Origin: CAVYGM01 sp963768025
GTDB lineage: Bacteria > Bacteroidota > Bacteroidia > Cytophagales > Spirosomataceae
NCBI GenBank assembly: GCA_963768025.1
Contig: CAVYGM010000018.1
Span: 61,339 to 125,338, forward strand
Direction: 5' to 3'
DNA: 64,000 nucleotides
In this document: piece by piece, positions 46,807 through 57,963 of the stretch
Layout of the letters: every line of letters starts with the position of its first letter
Position numbering within the stretch: the first letter of the stretch is position 1
The notes under the pieces: model-generated
What the model was told of the DNA's origin: nothing
Database searches by the model: none
The model's input: the letters and a program-made list of their open reading frames with translations, nothing else
Program-made: the position numbers and the translations under genes

Positions 46807-46834
46807 ATTTGAGTGTGTGTGTTTGAGTGAGGTG

Positions 46835-46864
46835 AAAAAGCCGGCGCGTTTGCGTCGGCTTTTT
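46835..46864 (+). terminator. Terminator after the fasciclin gene
   Basis: AAAAAGCCGGCGC / GCGTCGGCTTTTT hairpin with GTTT loop and T-run, 29 bases past the stop. Confidence 0.85.
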
Positions 46865-47002
46865 GCGTTTAATGCCGTTGGCTGTCTTATAAAATCACAT
46901 CTGTTGAAGGCATGAACATTAGCTAGGGGGCAAAAAGTGCTTTGTGTGTATGTTGCCATCATGCCTGCACGCAAAGTGCCCGCTTAACCCAACCCCTACT
47001 CT

Positions 47003-48662
47003 ATGACGCTTGGACTACAAACCCTGGATTACGCTATTTTTCTGGTTTATTTTGTTATAGTTGCTTCGTATGGCTACTGGGTTTATACCCACAAGGGCAA
47101 GCAGGGGGGCGACAGCGCCAAGGATTTCTTCCTGGCCGAAGGCTCCCTTACCTGGTGGGCCATCGGCGCTTCCATTATTGCGTCTAATATTTCGGCCGAG
47201 CAGTTTATCGGCATGAGCGGGCAGGCGTTTCAGCTCGGCATTGCCATTTCGGTCTATGAGTTGCTTGGGGCGGTTTCGTTGCTGATTGTGGCGGTGTATT
47301 TTTTGCCTATGTACCTCAAAAACAATATCTTCACCATGCCGCAGTTCCTGTCACAGCGGTATGATACCCGGCTGGCGACGATCATGGCGGTCTTCTGGCT
47401 GTTCCTGTACATTTTTGTGAACATGACCTCCATCATTTACCTGGGGGCATTGAGTCTGGAAAAAATGACGGGTTTTGGCTTTATGCCCTGCGCGATTTTC
47501 CTGGTTACGTTCTCGATCATCATTACGTTGGGAGGGATGAAGGTAATCGGCTACACGGATGTGATTCAGGTCGTGTGTCTGATTTTTGGCGGACTGGCTA
47601 CCACCTACCTGGCACTTGACCTGCTCTCGGAGCGGGTAGGTACGGGTCAGGGGTGTTATGGAAGGGCTCAGTATGATCAAGCAAAAGGCCGACAGCCATT
47701 TGCACATGATTTTTACGCCCGGCGAGTACAGCGTCCACGACGGGCGCGGAGGCTTTATTGATGCCTACAATCAGCTGCCGGGCGTGATGATGTTCATCAT
47801 CGGCGGGCAGTTTGTCAATAACCTCAACTACTTCGGCTGCAACCAGTACATTACCCAACGCGCCCTCGGAGCCGACCTCAAAACCGCCCGTAGTGGACTC
47901 CTCTTCGCTTCGGTACTCAAAATGTTCATGCCCATCATCGTGGTGCTGCCCGGCCTGGCGGCCTATGTATTGTTTCAGGAAAACGCCGATCCCGCCATCA
48001 TCGGCGGCATTACCGACAACAATATCGTCAAGCCGGACAATGCCTATCCCGTCCTGCTCAACCTGCTGCCCACCGGTCTGAAAGGCCTGGCCTTCGCGGC
48101 CCTCACGGCGGCCATCGTGGCGAGCCTGGCCGGCAAAGCCAATAGTATCTCTACAATCTACATGCTCGACATCCACAAGAAATTTTTTCAGAAAGACCTG
48201 ACCGAACGCAAAACCGTGTGGACGGGGCGGATCGCGATCATCGTAGCTTTCATGATTGCCTTGGTAGTGAGCCCGCTGCTGCGCAACTTCGGGCAGGCCT
48301 TTGAGTACATACAGGTGTACACCGGCTATATCTCACCAGGTATTTTGAGCATTTTCTTACTAGGATTTTTCTGGAAAAAAGCCACCGCCAACGGGGCTTT
48401 GACAGCAGCCATCCTCAGCGTAGCACTCTCTGCCTTTATCGAGTACCAGTTCCCGGCTTTTCCTTTTCTCAACCGCATGGGGGTGGTATTCTGGCTTTGC
48501 TCACTGACGCATGTTGCTATCAGCCTCATCCAATCCAAAGGTGCTGATAGCCCGAAGGCTTTCATATCAAAGCGGGAGTGGTTTTCGGTCACGCCTTCCT
48601 TCCGCTATGGGGCTATCGGGGTAGTGGCGTTCTTTTGCTTTATTTATTGGATGTGGTGGTAG
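47003..48662 (+). pseudogene. Sodium:solute symporter (SGLT type), one frameshift
   Basis: About 550 residues when joined, with some 13-14 membrane helices, the sodium/glucose cotransporter pattern: ASIIASNISAEQFIGMSGQA near helix 2 and AFAALTAAIVASLAGKANSI near helix 8. The frame switches near 47641 (LALDLLSERVG, then GVMEGLSMIKQKADSHLHMI), in a G-rich stretch. Both halves are otherwise clean. Likely sugar or sialic-acid-like substrate; cannot be told. Monocistronic. Confidence 0.82.
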
Positions 48663-48667
48663 GGGGC

Positions 48668-48695
48668 AATGATAGAATGATAGAATGATAGAATG
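48668..48695 (+). repeat. Short tandem repeat, 3.5 copies of an 8-mer
   Basis: Unit AATGATAG repeated directly after the symporter gene; may vary between strains. A REP-like GTCAGGCTGAGCGCAG word follows at about 48739. Confidence 0.6.
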
Positions 48696-48824
48696 GGGGG
48701 CGTTGCCTTTGGCGGCGGCAGGCGTGCCTGTTATATGTCAGGCTGAGCGCAGTGCCATGATATGCTGCGCGTGGTTGAAGCCCCCAAAAATTAATACCTT
48801 TGCCCCAAAATGAACTAGTAGCAC

Positions 48825-49298
48825 ATGAACAACAACGACATCCTACGCCGCCTGCGCTTTGCTTTTGATCTGGACGACGCTCAGATGATGAAGTTTTTCA
48901 AGCTCGGCGGCTACGAAGCTACCCGGCCGGAGGTGAGCGACTGGTTGAAGAAAGAAGACGATCCGCTTCACAAGGGCCTCGTGGATGTGATGCTGGCTAC
49001 GTTCCTGAATGGATTTATTGTGGACAAGCGTGGCAAGAAAGACGGGGAGGACCCAAAGCCGGAGAAAAAAATGAATAATAACCTGGTACTCCGAAAATTG
49101 AAAATCGCCCTGAGCATGAACGATACGGACATGCTGGAGGTATTCAACCGGGTAGGGTTTCATATCAGCAAGCATGAGTTGAGTGCGTTCTTCCGGAATC
49201 CCGACAACTCGCACTACCAACCCTGCAAAGACCAGATCCTACGTAATTTTCTGGTGGGGTTGCAGATGAAGTACCGGCCCGCGGCGGAGGAAGATTGA
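48825..49298 (+). CDS. DUF1456 (YehS-like) protein
   Basis: 157 residues in two homologous halves: NNNDILRRLRFAFDLDDAQM and NNNLVLRKLKIALSMNDTDM (each about 68 residues), both ending in KxxLxxFL. YehS-type proteins are small helical proteins of unknown role. Starts ATG after a Shine-Dalgarno-poor leader, as is common in this phylum. Confidence 0.85.
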   Translation: MNNNDILRRLRFAFDLDDAQMMKFFKLGGYEATRPEVSDWLKKEDDPLHKGLVDVMLATFLNGFIVDKRGKKDGEDPKPEKKMNNNLVLRKLKIALSMNDTDMLEVFNRVGFHISKHELSAFFRNPDNSHYQPCKDQILRNFLVGLQMKYRPAAEED

Positions 49299-49464
49299 CC
49301 TGATTTCAATCGAAAAAAACCTGAATCTGCTACCTTTGATAGTATCAAATGATACTATCATGAGCATGTTCCCCCCTTCATTCGTCTCTGAATCTGAATA
49401 GCGCGTTACAAACGCTACCCTCCCTGGTTCGCGACGCAGTCGCAAACCGGCACCCACAAAAAAA

Positions 49465-49491
49465 GCAGGCTCCACCTAAGGCGGAGCCTGC
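49465..49491 (-). terminator. Terminator after the M16 peptidase gene
   Basis: Stem GCAGGCTCCACC / GGCGGAGCCTGC with TAA loop; seven T follow on the minus strand. Confidence 0.8.
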
Positions 49492-49528
49492 ACAGAAAGC
49501 CGATAGCGGACCGCCAACAGCCAATAGG

Positions 49529-52337
49529 CTACTTTTTCTCCGGCATCAGTACTACCTTGATGAGGTTCTCGGGGTTGAGGTACTTCTGGGCGGCCTCCCT
49601 GGTACTAGGCACCGACACGTGCTTCAGGAGCGTTTCCTGCTCGAAAACCTCGTGCAGATCATTGCCATAGAAGGTGGAGTTATCAATATAGCCTAGCCAG
49701 AATTCGTTGGTTTTCATATCCACCTCGTTTTTGCGCTGGGTTTCGGCCACAAACTTCTGGATGTCCTCGGGCTGGGCACCACTTTTCTTGATCTTTTCAA
49801 TCTCTTCCAGGGTACGGTTCACGAGTTTGTCGACATTCTCAGGGCCGCAGCCAAACTGAATCACAAAACGGTAGTGCCCGCTGGGGATCTTGTCGGTGCT
49901 TTCGGACACGCCCACACCGTATACGCCGCTTTCCTCTTCGCGCAGGGCTTCGATCAGCTTGATTTGCAAGACCTCCTGCAAGGCTTCAATCTGCACGTTG
50001 TTTTCGGAATTGTAGGCATATTCCCCGCTAAATACCATCGTAACGCGGCTCTTGGGTTCCAGACCCTTGTACACCGTTTTATCAATCCGTCCCTTGGGCG
50101 GAAAAATATTCGGGTGGTCGTAGGTATCGTTGCGATCGGTAACGGGCAGACCGCCAAGGTACTTTTCGAGCATCGGCTTTATTTCTTCTACTTTAAAGGC
50201 CCCCACAAACGTGAACACAAAGTCGGAGGCATCGGCAAAGCGGTTTTTGTATATTTCCAGGGCCCGGTCCAGGCTCACCTGATCCACGCGCTCGGGGGTC
50301 ATGGGGCGACGGCGGGGATCATAACTGCTCAACACGGCGGTGAGGGTGTCAGAATATACCTTCTCGGGCGTAGGTGTTTTCATCATATTTTCCAGGTATG
50401 CCTTCTGGTTAGCCAGAATTCCCTGCACTACCGGAGCATCCTTACGGGGGGCCGTGAAATGGGCATAAATCAGTTGAAGGGCTGTTTCCAAGTCCTTCGG
50501 ACTCGTACTACCCGCCACTCCTTCGGTCAGTTCACTGATGTAGGGGCGCACGCCAACAGTTTTCCCGGCCAGGTACTTTTGTAGCTGAGTTTGGCTGTAC
50601 TCACCCACGCCGCCAGCTCCCACCAGGTAGCTGGCAAAAGCCCCCGTTTCGAGGTCTTTTAGGGAAGAGAGAGGTACCCCCCTTGCCCGTAGCTTCAAAC
50701 AGAATTTGATCGTTCTTGAAGTCAGTAGGTTTAAGAAGGACTTTTACTCCGTTGCCAAACGTAAGCTCGGTGATACCCAGTTTTTCCATTTTTTGCTCCG
50801 CTACCACCTTTGTTCCCTTAGGTTCCTGGGGTAGCAAGGGGGTATTCACGGCATTATCCACGTAGGCCGTCACATCCCCACCCGCTGAGGCCAGCAGATC
50901 GCGTACTTTCTGCTCGGTGGGAAGTTGGGCCTTGGATTTTTCGGGACCCATGATCACCACCGCGCGGTTTTTGTCGGTGATAAACTTACCAGCCAGTTGG
51001 TTTATTTCCTGCAACTGAATACCATCCAGCTGGGATGCGACAAAACCGGCGTAAAACTCAATTCCGGGGGCCGAGCCGTCGTTCAGAAAGTTATCAATGT
51101 ACTGCTGCACATAGCCATCCGAGCGGGTTTTGTCTTTTTCTTTCAATTGCTTTTCAATGGAATTAAGAAAAGACTTCTTAGCCCGATCCAACTCGGGGGC
51201 GGTAAATCCGAATTTTTGCACGCGGGCATTTTCCTTCAAAAGGGCGGTCATGGCGCGTTCGATCCCCCCGGCGTCTTTGGCCAGAGCCACCGAAGTATAC
51301 ACGTCCAGGTTGGCCAGGAAGCCCCCGTAGTTGCCGGTTCCGAACAGAAAAGGAGGATCGGCCTGCTGGGTAAGCTCCTGCATCCGGTCGCCCATCATGG
51401 CATTGAACAGCTCATAGGTAATCGCCGTGCGGCTGTCTTTTAGGTTTTTTTCCAAGAACTCAGGTTGCTTGTAGTATACCTGCACCACGTTCTGCGGAAA
51501 CTCGGGGTCGGTGACAATGGCAATGTCCGTAGACCCATCGAGCGGAATCGTGTATTCGGTGCGGGCCTTGGGGCTTTTGGGATTCGGAATACGACCGAAC
51601 TTTTCCTTGATCAGCATCTCTACGGTAGAAATATCAAAGTCACCCACCGCGATCACCGCCATCAGGTCAGGACGGTACCAGTCGGTGTAAAATTGCTTCA
51701 GTACCTCGGGCTTGAAGTTTTTCAGGGTTTCGTCGGTCCCGATGGGCAGGCGATCCGCGTAGCGGGAGTTTTTCAGAATTTTTTTGAAATACTGATCGCG
51801 CATCCGCTGTTGCGCCCCCCGGCCCAGCCGAGATTCTTCCAGTACCACGCCGCGTTCCTTGTCAATCTCACTCATGTCGAGCGTGGCGTTGTGAGCCCAG
51901 TCTTCCAGGATCTGCAAGCCTTTTTCGAGCAGCCCCGCTGAGTCGGTCGGGATAGGGAGCATGTACACGGTTTCGTCAAAACTGGTATAGGCATTCAGGT
52001 CGGCTCCGAAACGGACGCCCGTTTTTTGCAGAAAATTGACCAGCTCATTTTTGGGAAAATTCTTGGTGCCGTTAAAGCTCATGTGCTCCATAAAGTGGGC
52101 CAGGCCGAGTTGCTGGTCATTTTCCAAAATAGATCCTGCCTTGATCACCAACCGGAGTTCCGCGCGGTTTTTGGGCTCGGTGTTCTTGCGGATGTAGTAG
52201 GTGAGTCCATTGCTCAGTTTGCCTTTCTTGACCAATGGATCAAAAGGAATGGGTTTGGAGAGGTCAGTCTGGGCCAGCAGGGGTGTGGTAAACACCAGCA
52301 AGAGCAGCCAGAGCTTTGTGGATAGCATACGTCTCAT
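49529..52337 (-). pseudogene. Exported M16 family metallopeptidase, one frameshift
   Basis: Signal peptide 1-22 (ending LLAQ). Zinc motif HxxEH as HFMEH at residues 81-85, with the distal glutamate in GVVLEESRLG. Two M16 halves (about 35-540 and 560-930) as in pitrilysin-like proteins. The frame breaks near 50685 in a run of six G (ATGKGG, then VPLSSLKDLETGAFASYLVG); rejoined length about 935 residues. Otherwise intact, so likely functional if the G-run is an error. It would degrade peptides in the periplasm. Confidence 0.83.
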
Positions 52338-52454
52338 AGATAATTGGATAAGGGGGATGAAATGGGTTGCTTCAAAACTTCAAACGAAGAACGTAGTTTG
52401 TTTGTTTTGAAGCAAGTGCTTTCCGCGGTCGCTAAAAATTTATCTTAGTCGTGC

Positions 52455-54686
52455 TTACTTTTCGGAGGGGACTACTACGGGTTCATGACTGATCTTATCC
52501 CTCAGCTTGTCAGAGATTTCCATTAGTTCAAAGGCGCTCTCTATCCAGAACAATTCCTGTACTTTGGGTAAATACCGGTTGCTATCGGTCCGGACGAGCC
52601 GGTCAATTTCCCGACGACGATCCGTAAGCTCCTGGGACGTAATTTCTTTCCATGTGTTTTCTTCCCTGGCTTCTGGGCTATCCTCCTCCGCCTGGATAAG
52701 TGAATTGATTCCTTTGAGGGCTTCCTGCATATAATTTCTCACGTCCGGGTCGCGCCATTGGTAGTTTGGGGTTCTTTTCAAAAACAAACCCAGGCTGATG
52801 ATCTGCGAGAGTTGGGTATAAACCAACAGGGAAATCCGTTGAATAGTATTCAGTAGCTCAGGCTGGGCGGACGACTCGGCCTGCACCAGCCGGTAGGAGT
52901 TAAGCAGATCGTCCATCTTCAGGAAAGCCTCCTTCCGGTACAACTTGTAGGTAGTGGCATCCCGTAGGCCGGCATCTGCCTGTTCTAGCACGTGGCTCAG
53001 TAAGTCCCGGTTGGCGCGCAAGGATTCCTTTACCACAGCCGGCAGGTTTTGAACCTCCCAGTACGGGAACACAAACCGCATGGAGAGCCAGCACAACCCC
53101 GCGGCCATCAGCGTATCCACCAGCCGGAAGTAGGCGGCGTCCATAAATTCGCGCTGCAGGTAACTATAAAAGAACAGAATGAACAGGGTAAAAAAACCGG
53201 TGGTGACGGCATACTGCCGTTTGATAAAAGAAAACGCGAAGAACTGCGAGCCCAGGAAAATAGCCATACTAGCCGTCGGGCCCGGTTGGAACAGGTAGTA
53301 GATAGCCAGCCCGACTACTAAGCCGGCCAGGGTGCCATACACGCGGTGGGCGAGCCGTTGTTTGGAAAGGTTGAAGCCGGGTTTGAGAATAACCAGCACG
53401 GTGAGCAGGGCCCAACTCGGGTACCCAAACCCCAGCGCGGAAGCCAGGTAGTAGGCCGCCACGGCCGTGAACGCAATGCGCAGGGCATACCTGAAAAAGC
53501 CCGATTGGAAGGACAAGTGGCTCCGTAGAAAATTCCATTCGAGTGTGTCGTAAATGGCGAACTGGGTCAGTTGCTCCTGGGCCAGATCAAGCCGAACGTT
53601 TTGCCGGGCCAGCACGTCGCGCATGTTGCGGAGGAGGAGAAGTTGCTGTTCGATGTAGCGCTGAATCCGCCTCAGCTGCCGGTAGGCCTCGGCGGATTGG
53701 GCCTGGGAAGCCGACTGGATTTTCAGAGTATCCAGTCGCTCGTTTAGTTCTTTCAAAGCACCCTCGGCTTTTTCGTCGTAATTCTTGGCCGGTAGGGGCT
53801 GGTTTTCCTGTTCGATGTGAGTTTCCAGCTGCCGGAGTTCCGACACCACGCACCCATTCAGTGTCCGCAGCAACGGCAGTACTGCTTCTTTCTCGGGCCG
53901 GTCTGCTACCGCCTGAAACGATAGAACCGACGCCGTGGCCAGTTCGTCGAGGTCCACCAGATTGGCCAGAAAGTACGTGGCCCGGCCCATGAACGTTTCG
54001 GGATTGGTGATATTAATGGGCTCGCGGAGGAGTACCTCCCGGATTTGTTGGTGGACGGCCACCACCTCACTCTGTTTTTTTGACAAATCCAGCAAGGTTT
54101 CCGTTTCATTCCGGTTTGGATCAAAAAGAGCATCCTGTCCGGCAAAATAGTCGGCGGTGAGCCGCAGGCAATTCTGCAGCCGACGCCGCAGCTGCCGCGG
54201 ACGCTGCAGGGGATGCAGCAACAAAGCGTAGAGGATATACCAGCCCGCCCCCAGCAGCAGGTACCCCCCTTTGGTGAGTGCTTCGGACCAAGTAGCCACA
54301 TTACTCGCCATGCTGAGGCCGATCATGACCGATAGGTTGAGCAAGAGCGCCACCGTACTGAAATTAGTGCTGAAAGGGGACAGGAAGTTCAGCACAAAGA
54401 GCGTTCCAAAAAGGAGTACCCCATTCAGCAGAGGAAACGCTTGTATCTGCGTGAACAGCACGAATATGCAGGCCGACAACACGCCCGATAGGGCCATAAA
54501 ACCCAGTTTTTTGGGCAGGGCAATCGGGACATCAATACCAAAGACAAAGGTGGCTCCCAGGAGCATGAAGATCCCCAGTTCGCCATACCCAAGCCCACTG
54601 CCGATGAGCAGGGGCAGGGCAGCCCCGACCAGAAACCGCAGGGCGGATTCAGTATCTTCGGAAGTAACGAACTCTTTTACAATCAT
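52455..54686 (-). CDS. FUSC family inner-membrane transporter (YccS-like)
   Basis: 743 residues with two clusters of membrane helices, about 20-155 and 395-520, joined by long cytoplasmic parts; FGYPSWALLTVLVILKPGFN is the FUSC signature. Family members are predicted exporters of aromatic acids or related compounds. Intact and not in an operon. Confidence 0.87.
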   Translation of the reverse strand: MIVKEFVTSEDTESALRFLVGAALPLLIGSGLGYGELGIFMLLGATFVFGIDVPIALPKKLGFMALSGVLSACIFVLFTQIQAFPLLNGVLLFGTLFVLNFLSPFSTNFSTVALLLNLSVMIGLSMASNVATWSEALTKGGYLLLGAGWYILYALLLHPLQRPRQLRRRLQNCLRLTADYFAGQDALFDPNRNETETLLDLSKKQSEVVAVHQQIREVLLREPINITNPETFMGRATYFLANLVDLDELATASVLSFQAVADRPEKEAVLPLLRTLNGCVVSELRQLETHIEQENQPLPAKNYDEKAEGALKELNERLDTLKIQSASQAQSAEAYRQLRRIQRYIEQQLLLLRNMRDVLARQNVRLDLAQEQLTQFAIYDTLEWNFLRSHLSFQSGFFRYALRIAFTAVAAYYLASALGFGYPSWALLTVLVILKPGFNLSKQRLAHRVYGTLAGLVVGLAIYYLFQPGPTASMAIFLGSQFFAFSFIKRQYAVTTGFFTLFILFFYSYLQREFMDAAYFRLVDTLMAAGLCWLSMRFVFPYWEVQNLPAVVKESLRANRDLLSHVLEQADAGLRDATTYKLYRKEAFLKMDDLLNSYRLVQAESSAQPELLNTIQRISLLVYTQLSQIISLGLFLKRTPNYQWRDPDVRNYMQEALKGINSLIQAEEDSPEAREENTWKEITSQELTDRRREIDRLVRTDSNRYLPKVQELFWIESAFELMEISDKLRDKISHEPVVVPSEK

Positions 54687-55217
54687 ACTAGTATAGAGGG
54701 GAATGAATGCCGCGTGGCGTCCAGCCTACCTTTGTTTGATATTTTTGGTCCTGTTGCTTTACAATTGTAACTATTCTAAAAATCAGGAGTACCTGTTTTT
54801 CTCCTCCCACCTACTTCTCTCTGGAACAATTACGCCTCCGCTTTTCCCGGCTAGCGCTTGGGTAGATTTTGTATGGTCAACAACATGCCGAGCAGGATCA
54901 TTCAAAACACGTGCCGCCTACCGGCGAAATGCTAAAAGCAAAACCATATCAACCGCAGGATGTTAAGCCGGATTGAGGATGTCCTGAGGTACGTGTAGAT
55001 TGCGGGGTAATGTGGAGTCCTGGTTGTTCAAAAAAGGGTAGGGGGCACTGCTACCTGCACCCCTGCCTTCCTCCCGAGCGATGGGCCTGGGAAGCCCAGG
55101 GAGCCGGAATTTAAGTTCGAACAATAGGATTTCTGTGGGGGTTAGTAGAAAGTACCTCAAAAATTTCTTTACATTTACCTATTCCCTGGATATAACAAAG
55201 CCTGACTATTTGATCTG
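54687..55217. other. Divergent intergenic region, 531 bp
   Basis: Between FUSC (-) and the fucosidase (+). Short open frames here are not protein-like. The last 70 bases are AT-rich and must hold the fucosidase promoter, but no consensus match was found. Confidence 0.45.
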
Positions 55218-56678
55218 ATGAAAAAAGCTTTAATCGCATTTCTACTAGCAAGTCCATGCCTGTGGGCACAGGTACCACCCAAACCCTACGGCCCGGTCCC
55301 TTCCCCCCGGCAGCTTTTGTGGCACGATACCGAGCTGTATGGCCTCATCCATTTTACACCAACTACCTTCGAAAACAAGGAATGGGGCTACGGCGACGCC
55401 GACCCCGCTATATTCAACCCTTCGGCTTTTGATGCCGAGCAGATCGTGCAGGCGGCCAAAGCGGGCGGTCTGCGGGGAATCATCCTCGTCGCCAAGCACC
55501 ACGATGGTTTCGCGCTGTGGCCTACCAAAACCACCGACTACAACATTACCAAAAGCCCATTCCGCGAGGGGAAGGGCGACCTGGTAAAGGAAGTAGCCGA
55601 TGCGGCCCGCAAGCATGGCCTCAAATTTGGCGTGTACTGCTCACCCTGGGACCGCAACAATGCCGCCTATGGTACCCCTGCCTACCTGGATATTTACCGG
55701 GAACAGCTCCGGGAATTGTACACCAACTACGGCCCGCTGTTTATGTCGTGGCACGATGGGGCCAACGGCGGCGATGGCTACTACGGCGGGGCTAAGGAAA
55801 AACGCTCCATTGACAACACCACCTACTACCAGTGGGACTCCACCTGGACGAATCTGACCCGCAAACTACAACCCGATGCCAATATTTTCAGCGATATTGG
55901 CTGGGATGTGCGCTGGGTAGGGAACGAAAAAGGCGTAGCGGCCGAGACCCACTGGGCCACCTTTACGCCCCAGCCGCCCAAGGGTGTCAACGAGGCTGTA
56001 CCTGGGCAGGCCAACTACGAGGATAGCCCCGTAGGGATGCGCGACGGCAAGTTCTGGATTCCTGCCGAGTGCGACGTACCCCTGCGGAAGGGCTGGTTTT
56101 ACCATCCCGATCAACAGCCAAAGTCATCTGATGAGTTGTTTGACCTCTACCTCAAAAGCGTGGGTCGGGGTGCCGCCCTGGATCTGGGCCTGGCGCCCGA
56201 CACCCGCGGCCTGCTGAGCGATGCCGACGTAGCTTCTTTGAAAACTCTGGGCAACCGTCTTGAAAAAACGTACGCCCGCAACCTGGCCCGTGATGCCTAC
56301 ATCAGGGCCATCAACGTGCGGGGGTACAACTCCATCTATGGGACCAAAAACCTGGTGGATAACAACCGGGATTCGTACTGGACTACGGATGAGGATTTCA
56401 AAGAATCGGAGCTGATTGTGGAGTTTCCGGAAGCCCGTACGTTTGATCTGATCAGCATTCAGGAAAACATAAAGTTCGGTCAGCGCGTGGAGGGTTTTGC
56501 CGTGGATGTGTGGAACAACGACAAATGGACAGAATTGCACAAGGGTACCAGCATCGGTGCCCGGCGACTAATAAAGCTTGACGCCTCGGCTACCACCCCA
56601 AAAGTACGCATCCGTTTCACCAAAATGCCCGCAGTGGCCGTGCTGAGCGAGTTGGGAATTTATAAGGTAGCGGAGTAG
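55218..56678 (+). CDS. Exported alpha-L-fucosidase (GH29) with discoidin-like C-terminus
   Basis: 486 residues; signal peptide 1-17 (ending LWAQ). GH29 barrel: YGLIHFTPTTF, LVAKHHDGFALW, nucleophile aspartate in FMSWHDGANGG (Asp180), with the usual tryptophan context changed from WFDG to WHDG. From about residue 355 an F5/8 type C-like domain (YNSIYGTKNLVDNNRDSYWT, ISIQENIKFGQRVEGFAVDV) may bind glycan. It removes alpha-L-fucose from glycans. Monocistronic; no SusCD within 2 kb. Confidence 0.92.
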   Translation: MKKALIAFLLASPCLWAQVPPKPYGPVPSPRQLLWHDTELYGLIHFTPTTFENKEWGYGDADPAIFNPSAFDAEQIVQAAKAGGLRGIILVAKHHDGFALWPTKTTDYNITKSPFREGKGDLVKEVADAARKHGLKFGVYCSPWDRNNAAYGTPAYLDIYREQLRELYTNYGPLFMSWHDGANGGDGYYGGAKEKRSIDNTTYYQWDSTWTNLTRKLQPDANIFSDIGWDVRWVGNEKGVAAETHWATFTPQPPKGVNEAVPGQANYEDSPVGMRDGKFWIPAECDVPLRKGWFYHPDQQPKSSDELFDLYLKSVGRGAALDLGLAPDTRGLLSDADVASLKTLGNRLEKTYARNLARDAYIRAINVRGYNSIYGTKNLVDNNRDSYWTTDEDFKESELIVEFPEARTFDLISIQENIKFGQRVEGFAVDVWNNDKWTELHKGTSIGARRLIKLDASATTPKVRIRFTKMPAVAVLSELGIYKVAE

Positions 56679-56709
56679 AGGCACCACCTTGCAAATGCGA
56701 GGTACCCCA

Positions 56710-56738
56710 GCTGACCCTTATTTGTAATCGGGGTCAGC
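56710..56738. terminator. Weak hairpin between fucosidase and MBL hydrolase genes
   Basis: GCTGACCC / GGGTCAGC with an AT-rich loop between convergent genes; no clear T-run. Confidence 0.4.
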
Positions 56739-56812
56739 CGGGACACTCTATATCTTACCAGCCAGACGCCCTCACGGAAAGGCTACCCGGCTGGTAGATG
56801 AAGGTAATATTC

Positions 56813-57769
56813 CTAGGGGAAAATTCTTTTTCGTTGCGAAAACAGAACAATGCCTAAGGCCACAATGCCCGCCGCACCGGCTACCCGAACAGGAGTCAGG
56901 AAATTGGTTGCTTTCTTGGGAGGCACAAATACCACCCCGCTGGAATTGACAACCGCCGGGCGGTCTTTGTAGCGCCCCTGAGCCGGCAACGCCTTCTCGC
57001 GGAAATGGCTGGCTAATTCCTGCAGCTTTTCCAGCATGGCCTTTCCCTGCATGGGCTTTCCGTGGCCAGTAGCCACCAGCTCGGGTTTCAGATCAGCCAG
57101 CTTCTTCACTGATTGTTCGGAGGCGGTCCAGTCGTAGGTAAAGTAAGGGGGTGGTCCCGACAGGCACTCCTTGCTTGACAGCATGGAAACTGCCGATGCG
57201 CCAAAGGTAGTCAGGAAGGCATCACCGGCGATCAGTACTTTATCTTCCTCCCGCCAGAGGCTCACGTGACCCGGTGCGTGGCCAGGCGTATGGATGTACT
57301 TCCAGCCTTTGAGCCCCGGGATGTTTCCGTTTTGCGGAAGCTGTTCCAGGCGACTTCTGATGTTGATAGGCGATATAGGATACAGGTCGGACATCCAGGC
57401 CATCATACCACCTCCCACCGAGGGGTCCGTGGGCGGGTAGGAGTCCTTGCCCGTCAGATAAGGCATTTCCAATGGATGAGCGTATACTTTCACATTCCAC
57501 TCTTCGGCCAGTTGCTTTACAGCACCCACATGGTCGAAGTGACCGTGAGTCAGGACAATAGCCTCGGGTCGACTATTTTCGCCAAATAGCTTGCGGGCCA
57601 TTTTTTTTATTTTGGACGCCGACGTTTTTAATCCGGCATCAACCAATACCCAGGTATTGTCCGCGGGGTTCTTGATGATATAGACATTGACAAAGATATC
57701 TTTAAGTCCCCAAACGCCTTCTGCTACCTCAAAATAGGCTTCTTTTGATGTGGTCATTTCTTTATTCAT
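56813..57769 (-). CDS. Membrane-anchored MBL-fold metallo-hydrolase
   Basis: 318 residues. Metal motif HGHFDH at 75-80, plus later ligands in HTPGHAPGH and TGHGKPMQG. The first 280 residues form the hydrolase domain. The end, VRVAGAAGIVALGIVLFSQR then KRIFP, is a single C-terminal membrane helix, unusual for this fold. The start could also be the ATG at 57757. Related soluble enzymes are glyoxalase II or lactonase-like; the substrate is unknown. Confidence 0.83.
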   Translation of the reverse strand: MNKEMTTSKEAYFEVAEGVWGLKDIFVNVYIIKNPADNTWVLVDAGLKTSASKIKKMARKLFGENSRPEAIVLTHGHFDHVGAVKQLAEEWNVKVYAHPLEMPYLTGKDSYPPTDPSVGGGMMAWMSDLYPISPINIRSRLEQLPQNGNIPGLKGWKYIHTPGHAPGHVSLWREEDKVLIAGDAFLTTFGASAVSMLSSKECLSGPPPYFTYDWTASEQSVKKLADLKPELVATGHGKPMQGKAMLEKLQELASHFREKALPAQGRYKDRPAVVNSSGVVFVPPKKATNFLTPVRVAGAAGIVALGIVLFSQRKRIFP

Positions 57770-57963
57770 GGTGCTGTTTTCGGTTTTAGTAAAACTATAT
57801 CGGTACAGCCTTGGTCATAAAAAAGTGTGCCGAGTCGCTTTCTTCACGTTTCTGTACGAGCCTTTTTACTTTTAATGAATGGAGCTTCCGAACCTGCGAT
57901 CTTTTTTCAAAAAACACCCCACAGGATCCGCCCGACGCCTCTACCTGAATTCAACAGGTACAG

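Noticed and set aside
48668..48695. Short 8-mer tandem repeat as a CRISPR array
   Set aside because: Units are contiguous without spacers, only 3.5 copies.
54703..54966. 87-codon + frame between FUSC and fucosidase
   Set aside because: No recognisable sequence; position fits an intergenic region.
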